Assembly: GCF_900100315.1 (NCBI RefSeq)
Contig: NZ_FNFF01000014.1
Span: 156,803 to 220,802, forward strand
DNA from: Streptomyces indicus
GTDB taxonomy: Bacteria > Actinomycetota > Actinomycetes > Streptomycetales > Streptomycetaceae
DNA: 64,000 bases
Direction of reading: 5' to 3'
This document shows positions 58,283-64,000 of this stretch, in pieces (position 1 is the stretch's first letter; each line of letters begins with the position of its first letter). The notes beneath the pieces are model-generated. The model made no database searches and had not been told where the DNA came from. It saw only the letters and a program-made list of their open reading frames with translations. Position numbers and translations under genes: made by a program.

Positions 58283-59626
58283 TCAGGGCCTGAGCCACCA
58301 AGGGCTCGTATACGCGACGGCGAAGTCGTTGCACGCGTGACCGGCCGGACCCGGCGTGCCGTTGGCCGCCGACGGGTCGGAGATCCGCAGCACCACCCAG
58401 TCCCCGTCGGCGGCGTCCAGCGGCACGGTGAGGTCGGCCACCGCACCGCTCACGGTGTCCACCACCTCGACGACCGTGGGCACCTGCGTGCCGGGGCGCA
58501 GGACCTGCACCCGCAGCGGCTTGCCCGCCCACTCGGGGCCGCGGTCGATGTCGACGAGGAAGCGCACGTCCCCCGAGGCGATCGGCAGCGCGCCGCCCAT
58601 CCGTACGCCGTCGGCCGTGGCGTCCACGCGCAGCCCGGACACCCGGGTCGCGAACGACCTGCGGGCCCGCATCGCCTCGAACACCCCGGCGCGGGTGTTC
58701 TCGGTGACCCACAGACCGCTGCGGCCCTTGCCCTCGTGGAATCCCCACGTGGTCCCGTGCTCGTCGGTGACGCCCGTGAGTCCGGGCCGCCAGCCGGAGT
58801 TGAGGCACACGACCAGCGGCGAGGGCCGCCCGGCGGACCATCCCTCGAAGAGGTAGTCGTCGGTACGGTTGAACATCTCGAGCCCGACCATCTGCTCCAG
58901 GACCGCCGGGCGGAACGCGAACTCGTTGAACCGCCCCGGCTCGCGCCCGGGATGGTTGAAGCTCGCGAGCCCGGCCGGCCGCGCGGCCAGCCAGTTGTAG
59001 AGGTTGCCGGGCCCGGGCGCCTTCAGGAGGTCGGCGAAGTCCCCCGTGTTCCAGACGTTGATGTGCCCTTCGAGCGGGCTCGACCACTCGAACCCGCGCA
59101 ACGCGGTGAACTGCCCGGGGTCGTTGGCGGCGTCGGCGAGCTGCGCCTGGGTGTTCCACTCCCCCGAGCTCAGCCCGTCGATCGCGAACAGCGTCGCGTG
59201 ATCCGTGAGCGCCGCGACATCGAGCCCGGCCTCGCGCATCGACCCGAACGCGGCCTGCGCCGAGCCGTCCCCGTCGGACATGACGGTGTGGTTGTGCATA
59301 TCGGCATGCACGAGCGTCGTCCCCTGCGTGAGCCGCGAACTCCGCGAGGCGGCGAACTGCGGCACCGCCGACCCGGCCTGCACGGTCTGCGCGGCACGCG
59401 CGGTTCCGGGGACGGCGGCGAGCATGAGGAGCCCGCCGGCGGAGGAGAGCAGCGCCCGTCTGCCCATGCCGTGCGGGGAGTCGGGGTGGTGGTGGTCGGC
59501 TTCGTGGTCGTGGGAGTGAGGGTGACCGGCTTCGCGATCGTGGGAGTGAGGGTGACCGGCTTCGCGATCGTGGGAGTGAGGGTGATGGTGCCCGTGGTCG
59601 CGCGCGGAAGCGTGAGGGGTATCCAT
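58283..59626 (-). CDS. CehA/McbA-type PHP-domain metallohydrolase, Tat-exported, with His-rich N-terminus
   Basis: 447-aa secreted hydrolase. Residues 5-52 are a His/Asp-rich tract with three HSHD repeats, possibly metal-buffering. GRRALLSSAGGLLMLAAVPG at about 55-74 is a twin-arginine signal, suggesting export after metal loading. The PHP catalytic core begins at VHADMHNHTVMSDGDGS (HxH metal site) and continues with ALTDHA and FNHPGRE. CehA-type enzymes are phosphoesterase- or carbaryl-hydrolase-like. If the His tract is untranslated, ATG 59467 (MGRRALLSS) is the alternative start; neither start has a good ribosome site. Confidence 0.88.
   Translation of the reverse strand: MDTPHASARDHGHHHPHSHDREAGHPHSHDREAGHPHSHDHEADHHHPDSPHGMGRRALLSSAGGLLMLAAVPGTARAAQTVQAGSAVPQFAASRSSRLTQGTTLVHADMHNHTVMSDGDGSAQAAFGSMREAGLDVAALTDHATLFAIDGLSSGEWNTQAQLADAANDPGQFTALRGFEWSSPLEGHINVWNTGDFADLLKAPGPGNLYNWLAARPAGLASFNHPGREPGRFNEFAFRPAVLEQMVGLEMFNRTDDYLFEGWSAGRPSPLVVCLNSGWRPGLTGVTDEHGTTWGFHEGKGRSGLWVTENTRAGVFEAMRARRSFATRVSGLRVDATADGVRMGGALPIASGDVRFLVDIDRGPEWAGKPLRVQVLRPGTQVPTVVEVVDTVSGAVADLTVPLDAADGDWVVLRISDPSAANGTPGPAGHACNDFAVAYTSPWWLRP
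59496..59585. repeat. 30-bp tandem repeat coding for His-rich segments
   Basis: About three units with a core of cgatcgtgggagtgagggtg encode the (G)HPHSHDREA blocks of the PHP hydrolase N-terminus. The two inner copies are identical, so recent slippage is likely and copy number may vary. Confidence 0.85.
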
Positions 59627-59713
59627 GAGGCGGAAGCTAGCGCGGACATGCCAAACCTGACACCGCCGGAAGCAGTCGGATCGGCGAACAATCCGCCTCC
59701 CGCGGGCCGGCCC

Positions 59714-60577
59714 TTACGTCGGGTACTCCCCGAGCCAGCTGTGCTGAAGAAGATGCTTGGGCAGGTACTCGGATTCGACGTCGAGGGGGAAGTCCCCGTC
59801 GAACGCCCAGGAGGCGATGGCGAGGGGGCCGAGGGCGATCGCGCCGTCGATGTCCTGACGACGGTCGTCGGTGAGGGTCCAATAGGCGCGATGGAGCTTG
59901 AGCGCCTCCTCCAGCGCGGGCGCGAAACCCTCCGTATCCCTGCGTACGAGGTGGTAGAAGAGGTTGATCGGCGGATAGAGCACGCCCTGCAACAGGTCCT
60001 GGGGAGCGATCGTCACACGCGACGGGTCCGATGCCTCGATGGTGGCAGTCAGCTTTTCCGCGAGTCCCTCCCTGCGCAGCCAGTACGTCTGAAGGGTGTC
60101 GATCCAGCGGTAATTGAACTCATCGGTCTCGCCGGGCACGGCTCGCATGTTCCCGATGGGCACCTGGCAGAGCTCGGTCATGCGGTCCGGTTCGCGGCAG
60201 ATCGCAGCGAGGTAGAACGCGGTGAGCCAGTTGCCGGCGTGGGCGAAGGTGCGGTTGCCGAGCGCTTCGAGCGTGTACGTCCTCTGGTTGATGCGGCGCT
60301 CCAACGTCCCTTCCGTGGCGTTGGTGAGCGCGAACATCGTGGTGCCCAGCTGCATCGCGTTCACCGTGGCGTCCCACGTCTCGGCCTTCGCGGCGACGGG
60401 GTCGACCACCGAGCGCGCCGACAGGATCAGCGTGCTCGTCCCAAACGCGGAGTCGATGCTCTCGGGATGCTCCCGCAACTGGTCGACATCCTCCGCGAGC
60501 GAGATCTCCAAATCCTTGGCGAGCTCACCGGGTTCCGGGCCTCCGGACAGATCGTGCCGGTGGATGCGTGCGGTCAC
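59714..60577 (-). CDS. Imm49-family immunity protein
   Basis: 287-aa cytoplasmic helical protein, the antidote of the toxin encoded directly upstream. The Imm49 pattern is clear: ETWDATVNAMQLGTTMFALT, AHAGNWLTAFYLAAICRE, LCQVPIGNMRAVPGETDEFN and YRWIDTLQTYWLRR. The GTG start overlaps the toxin stop in GTGA, so immunity is made together with the toxin. Known Imm49 proteins neutralise nuclease-type toxins, in line with the predicted toxin fold here. Confidence 0.93.
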   Translation of the reverse strand: MTARIHRHDLSGGPEPGELAKDLEISLAEDVDQLREHPESIDSAFGTSTLILSARSVVDPVAAKAETWDATVNAMQLGTTMFALTNATEGTLERRINQRTYTLEALGNRTFAHAGNWLTAFYLAAICREPDRMTELCQVPIGNMRAVPGETDEFNYRWIDTLQTYWLRREGLAEKLTATIEASDPSRVTIAPQDLLQGVLYPPINLFYHLVRRDTEGFAPALEEALKLHRAYWTLTDDRRQDIDGAIALGPLAIASWAFDGDFPLDVESEYLPKHLLQHSWLGEYPT

Positions 60578-63384
60578 GGAAGCGTCCCCTTGCTGATGTC
60601 GAAGCGTCGGTACTGATATCCAGTGTAGGTGCCGGAGTTTCGCTCTCCTCGGACAGCGACGTACTCCAGCTTTCCGGAGTCGAGAGCGGCCTTGAGGTCG
60701 CGCGCGAGAGAAATCTCGCCGCGCTTTCTCATAGCACGCAAAATATCCATGAAGTATTCACGACTGCCCTGCGAAACACGCTGCCCATTCGGAAGCCGCC
60801 GACTCCCCAGATCCGCATCCGGGCTCCCCTTGGCCTCGATGACCACCACCCGGCCGTCGTCATGCTTCCACACCTGGTCGAACTGGTCGTTCCCGTTCGC
60901 CGGTCCGTCCAGCTCCTGTTTCACGAAGTCCGGGTGGTGCTCCGCCATGTAGCCGTGCTCGGCAACCGTCTCGCCGAAGTCCTCCGACTTCTGGGCCATC
61001 TGCGTATGGGCCTCTTTGTACGAGCCCCTGGCCTCACCGGCCAGTCCCGCCGATTCGTGCGTCCCGACCGCTTCATGGTGCGCCGCCGAACTGGCCTTCC
61101 AGTCGGCCATCATGTTGCCCCATTGCACAGCGAGGTGGCGCGCCTTGGCCGCCGCGTCGAGAATCTTCAATTTGGCCTTGCCGGCCGCACTGTCGGCACC
61201 GGAACGCAGATAGCTTTCGTCAAGGTAGTGCGGCTTCGGCGGGGCAGGAACATCATGTGCCCGCACCCAGGGCCCACCATCCGTCAACTGCACAAGCTGT
61301 GGCGGCGCGTAACCACTCTCATCATGGATGCCCAGGTCCTTGCGCGTCCCGTTCGAACGGTAATGGTCCTCGAAATAGCCCGGTTCGGTATTGGCGCGGT
61401 AGACCTGAATATCCTCGATCTGACGTCGGGTGAGCGAACCGGGCTCTCCGTACGGATTACTCCCGTCCCGCATGAACTCCGGCCGCTCCAACGGCGAAGG
61501 CCGCCCCGGAACACCGCCGTCCGCCCCGCCCCGGACGCCATCGTCACCGGCACCCGCGGCGTTGTCTCCGCTTCCCGCAGCGTCGCCGCCGGCACCCGCC
61601 GGATGGGGGCCGTCCCCGCCCAAGCCATCGAGCGAACCGCCAAGTCCGCCGCCCCCAGGGCCACTCCCGCGTCCGCCGCCGGCGGGCTCCGGGCCGCCGC
61701 CCGAGCCGCGGGCGAGGTCGTCTCCGCTGCCGCCGAGGTCGCGAGCACCGCCGGCGGCCGCGCCGTCCGCGGCTCCCGCCGCCGGTCCGGCACCGCGGCC
61801 ACCTCCGGCGGGTTCCAGGTCCATCCGGGGTCCGAGACCGTCGTCCGCACGCCCCACCGGGCCCAGACCGTCATCCGCACGCCCACCGGATCCGCTCACG
61901 ACGTCGTCGACCCGGGCGCCGACCAGGACCGGCTGTTCGGCGCGGGCCGCGGCGGCGGCCGGGGTGTCGACGATGTCGAGCGGCGCCTCGTCCACGCGGG
62001 AGATCACGTTGAGCCGGCCGTCGACGATGTCGCCGTTCCTCAGCAGGAAACCCTGGGCGCCGTCCGCCAGCGGCACCGGCACCGCGTCCCCGGGCACGGC
62101 CGGCACCTCGTCGGGAACGGAGATACGGCCGTCACCGAGCTCGACCGCACCGCGCGGAACCGGGGCGCCTTCCGGCAGCCGGAACGTCCCGTCGTCCAGC
62201 AGCCGTGCCCCGTCGGGCAGTTGGACCGCGTTCGCGGGAAGCGGCGGCAGTTCGACACGGCCCGCACCGCGCAGTGTCGCGAGTACGTCGCCGATCTTGA
62301 CTCCGGTGTAGGCGCCGGCTTTGAAGATGTAGGTCATCGGGTCGACGATCCGGCCCGCCTTGCCGGCCGCGGAGATCGCCTTGGAGATGGCGCCGGCCTT
62401 GCCCGCCCCGGACACACCCGCTCCGGCACCGGCAGTGAACACGGTGGTCAGCACATTGAAGGTGGTGGCCCCTGCGGCCCGCGCCGGATTCGACCCCCAC
62501 TGGTCCCACGCCACCAGCGCCTTGCCGGTCTCCTTCATCGCGGTGCGTGAATCGCGGATCCAGGAAGGCAGCTTGTCCTCGGGCGCGAGCCAGAAGGCCG
62601 CACCGAACGGGGACGCGGTGATGACGATGCCGGTGGCCAACTTGGCCAGCCCGGTCCAGGCCTGCTTCATCGCGTCCCAGCCGTCGAAGCCGACCAGCGT
62701 GCCCAGGCCCTTGATGGTGCCCCACACCCCGTCCACCACCAGGCCCTTGCCGAAGTCCCAGGCATGTTCGTGGATGTGATACCAGGGCGTGGACTCCTCG
62801 ACCGGATCGCCCCAGGGCAGATCCTTGGCACCGTTGAGGTCCTCGGCACGGAATCCGTACTGGTTCTTGTCCTTGGAACCGTCGGTGACCTTCAGCGGGG
62901 TGCCGCCGACCAGCGCCACGATCTTGTTGTGACAGGTTCGTTCGGCGGCCTGGAAGTCGGCGAACGCCTGATTGACCGCCTCACGACGGGCGTTGTTCTC
63001 CTCGACCAGATCACCGTCCTCACGCCACTTGTCGTCATCGGCGATCGAGGTGCGGAACGCCTCGGCCTCGGCCCGCAGTTGCTTGAACCGGTCGACGATC
63101 GGGCGGATCTCGGTGGCATACGCCGACAGCGCCGCCCCGATCGTGGCCAGATCGTCCTCGAACACCCCGCCCGCGGTGGCCACCAGCGCGGTGGAGGCGA
63201 ACAGGCGGTCCGCCTCCGGCGCGGCGTAATACGAAGACAGCCCCTGGAACGTCGAATCGACCTTCGATGCCGCATCGGCGATCGACGTGCCGTCCGAGAC
63301 GATCGCGGAAGCGTCCTTCTCCAACTGCTCCAGATTTCCGGTGAACTCCGGGATCTCCTCCGGATTCAGCGCCGTCTCGCTCAC
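60574..63384 (-). CDS. Type VII secretion polymorphic toxin with C-terminal restriction-endonuclease-like nuclease domain
   Basis: 936-aa toxin. Residues 1-165 are helical, WXG100/LXG-like (NPEEIPEFTGNLEQLEKDAS, then ATEIRPIVDRFKQLRAEAEA), for type VII export. A pre-toxin region with WYHIHEHAWDFGKGLVVDGV and hydrophobic helices spans about 200-370. A Gly/Asp/Ala-rich linker covers about 480-640. The C-terminal toxin part (about 800-936) has Asp833 in NDQFDQVWK and the VVVIEAKGS block (Glu850, Lys852), a PD-(D/E)XK-like Tox-REase site, followed by RVSQGSREYFMDILRAM. It is followed in GTGA overlap by Imm49. DNA or RNA cleavage in competing bacteria is inferred. Confidence 0.9.
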   Translation of the reverse strand: MSETALNPEEIPEFTGNLEQLEKDASAIVSDGTSIADAASKVDSTFQGLSSYYAAPEADRLFASTALVATAGGVFEDDLATIGAALSAYATEIRPIVDRFKQLRAEAEAFRTSIADDDKWREDGDLVEENNARREAVNQAFADFQAAERTCHNKIVALVGGTPLKVTDGSKDKNQYGFRAEDLNGAKDLPWGDPVEESTPWYHIHEHAWDFGKGLVVDGVWGTIKGLGTLVGFDGWDAMKQAWTGLAKLATGIVITASPFGAAFWLAPEDKLPSWIRDSRTAMKETGKALVAWDQWGSNPARAAGATTFNVLTTVFTAGAGAGVSGAGKAGAISKAISAAGKAGRIVDPMTYIFKAGAYTGVKIGDVLATLRGAGRVELPPLPANAVQLPDGARLLDDGTFRLPEGAPVPRGAVELGDGRISVPDEVPAVPGDAVPVPLADGAQGFLLRNGDIVDGRLNVISRVDEAPLDIVDTPAAAAARAEQPVLVGARVDDVVSGSGGRADDGLGPVGRADDGLGPRMDLEPAGGGRGAGPAAGAADGAAAGGARDLGGSGDDLARGSGGGPEPAGGGRGSGPGGGGLGGSLDGLGGDGPHPAGAGGDAAGSGDNAAGAGDDGVRGGADGGVPGRPSPLERPEFMRDGSNPYGEPGSLTRRQIEDIQVYRANTEPGYFEDHYRSNGTRKDLGIHDESGYAPPQLVQLTDGGPWVRAHDVPAPPKPHYLDESYLRSGADSAAGKAKLKILDAAAKARHLAVQWGNMMADWKASSAAHHEAVGTHESAGLAGEARGSYKEAHTQMAQKSEDFGETVAEHGYMAEHHPDFVKQELDGPANGNDQFDQVWKHDDGRVVVIEAKGSPDADLGSRRLPNGQRVSQGSREYFMDILRAMRKRGEISLARDLKAALDSGKLEYVAVRGERNSGTYTGYQYRRFDISKGTLP

Positions 63385-63435
63385 AGCCCCGTCCCCGCCT
63401 TCCCGCTCACGTCCCCGTCCCCCTCGTCCGGATGC

Positions 63436-63846
63436 TCACTTCCCCGCCCCGGGGAGATCGATCTTCGGCGCCTGAAGCGCCTTGGCCTGCGCGTCCGCGG
63501 CCATGTCCAAGTCGCCCTGCACGTAGGCGTTGGTGGCCTCCGCCGCCCCGGTCATCGAGTTGCCGGTGCGCTCGGCCATGGACTGCAGTTTCTTCTGCCG
63601 CTCCTCCATGTACGAGGACAATGCGGCGGCCACCGGACCCACCGGATTGCGCGGCTGCCCGGGAGCCACCGGCCCGATCATGGGCCCGTTGTACTGCCCG
63701 CCCGGCACCGCCGTCCCAGCCGACGCCGCCGCACTGGACAAGTCGTCGACCATCGCCTTGGCCGCGTCCGCGAGATCCTTCGCGGCCTCACCCGTCATGG
63801 TCAGCTGACCGCGCACACCCAGCGGCTTGATATCCCACTTCGACAC
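63436..63846 (-). CDS. DUF6507-like type VII secretion partner protein
   Basis: 136-aa helical protein starting MSKWDIKPLGVRGQLTMTGE, a beginning I associate with the DUF6507 family of Streptomyces found beside ESAT-6-like genes. Two long helices (EAAKDLADAAKAMVDDLSSA and AALSSYMEERQKKLQSMAER) are joined by a Gly/Pro-rich hinge (GTAVPGGQYNGPMIGPVAPG), the ESAT-6/WXG100 layout. It lies 51 nt before the toxin gene and probably helps deliver it. Confidence 0.85.
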   Translation of the reverse strand: MSKWDIKPLGVRGQLTMTGEAAKDLADAAKAMVDDLSSAAASAGTAVPGGQYNGPMIGPVAPGQPRNPVGPVAAALSSYMEERQKKLQSMAERTGNSMTGAAEATNAYVQGDLDMAADAQAKALQAPKIDLPGAGK

Positions 63847-63881
63847 CGAGACCCCCGTCTGTTCCGCCTGTCCTGCCTGCC

Positions 63882-63911
63882 TCAGCCTCTGCTTCTGCTT
63901 CTGCTTCTGCC
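63882..63911. repeat. CTTCTG microsatellite
   Basis: Hexamer repeat ctgcttctgcttctgcttctg lies between the ESAT-6-like stop codon and the DUF6507-like start. Slippage-prone; no function assigned. Confidence 0.6.
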
Positions 63912-64000
63912 TCAGCCGATGCTGTCGACGGCGGCCTTGGCGCGCGACAGGGTCTGCTGTGCGGTGCCGTCGTTCTTCTCCAGCGTGGTCTTCAGGAGCT
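63912..64000 (-). CDS. ESAT-6/WXG100-like protein (partial, C-terminal end only)
   Basis: Only the last 29 codons are in the window: LLKTTLEKNDGTAQQTLSRA then KAAVDSIG and a TGA stop. A short charged helix like this, directly upstream of a DUF6507-type gene and a type VII toxin, fits the small ESAT-6-like (pore-forming ESAT-6 family) protein of such loci. The family cannot be confirmed from the fragment. Confidence 0.6.
   Translation of the reverse strand, partial: LLKTTLEKNDGTAQQTLSRAKAAVDSIG

Noticed and set aside
1..64000. Prophage, integrative element or insertion sequence
   Set aside because: No integrase, transposase, terminal inverted repeats, tRNA target or phage structural genes were seen, and base composition is even apart from short promoter regions.

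Overview
The window is high-GC actinobacterial chromosome, almost certainly Streptomyces. The signs are G/C-rich third codon positions, many GTG starts, several lineage-typical families (SpoIIE phosphatases, lone RsbW-like ATPases, DUF397, DUF5753-type XRE regulators, DUF574 methyltransferases, SARP regulators, DUF4190/septum-formation proteins) and a type VII secretion effector. I saw no rRNA or tRNA gene, insertion sequence, integrase or CRISPR array. Most of the window looks like vertically inherited core or conserved accessory DNA.

Left part (1-17.9 kb), core metabolism. Two tandem oligopeptide ABC importers lie on the minus strand. The complete one is SBP-permease-permease-ATPase-ATPase (7930 to 2074); the second is cut by the window edge (SBP 1906-284, permease from 220). 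Each has a strong hairpin between SBP and first permease genes. Next come typA, a small lipoprotein gene and a third, solitary peptide-binding lipoprotein. A plus-strand succinate dehydrogenase operon follows, preceded by a 95-aa unknown. Peptide importers beside typA and sdh recall the bldK neighbourhood of S. coelicolor; that link is inferred from memory.

Middle part (17.9-41.4 kb), small stress, envelope and regulatory modules. These include a secreted coiled-coil protein, a TPM-domain membrane protein with PspA, a PAS/GAF/SpoIIE/HATPase phosphatase with a nearby RsbW-like ATPase, a Nudix hydrolase and a 59-aa SPOR-like protein. An NCS1 permease with a cysteine-rich tail lies downstream of a GntR regulator. 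Then follow a DUF4822 protein, a frameshifted gene, a DUF4190/septum-formation protein, a secreted GH65 enzyme, a TerD-vWA protein whose 5' end is duplicated 860 bp upstream, a whiJ/abaA-like triad (RsbW-like ATPase, DUF397, XRE-DUF5753) around a 12-bp iterated sequence, a DUF574 methyltransferase, and an AraC-VOC pair with a roughly 24-bp repeat array between them.

Right part (41.4-64 kb). A likely operon has a 326-aa unknown, an HSP90-family ATPase and a 981-aa TPR-like protein. A siderophore-interacting protein sits under a DmdR/IdeR-type iron box. A 1415-aa secreted subtilase carries a BNR/sortilin-like half. The most intriguing locus (52.8-58.2 kb) encodes a 59-aa peptide with eight cysteines, two thioredoxin-like proteins, a MauE-like membrane protein, an ABC exporter and an S26 signal peptidase in translationally coupled order, with a divergent SARP regulator. 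It looks like a disulfide-rich secreted peptide system. The window ends with a Tat-exported CehA-type PHP hydrolase and a type VII effector locus: ESAT-6-like protein, DUF6507-like protein, 936-aa polymorphic toxin with a restriction-endonuclease-like C-terminus, and its Imm49 immunity protein.
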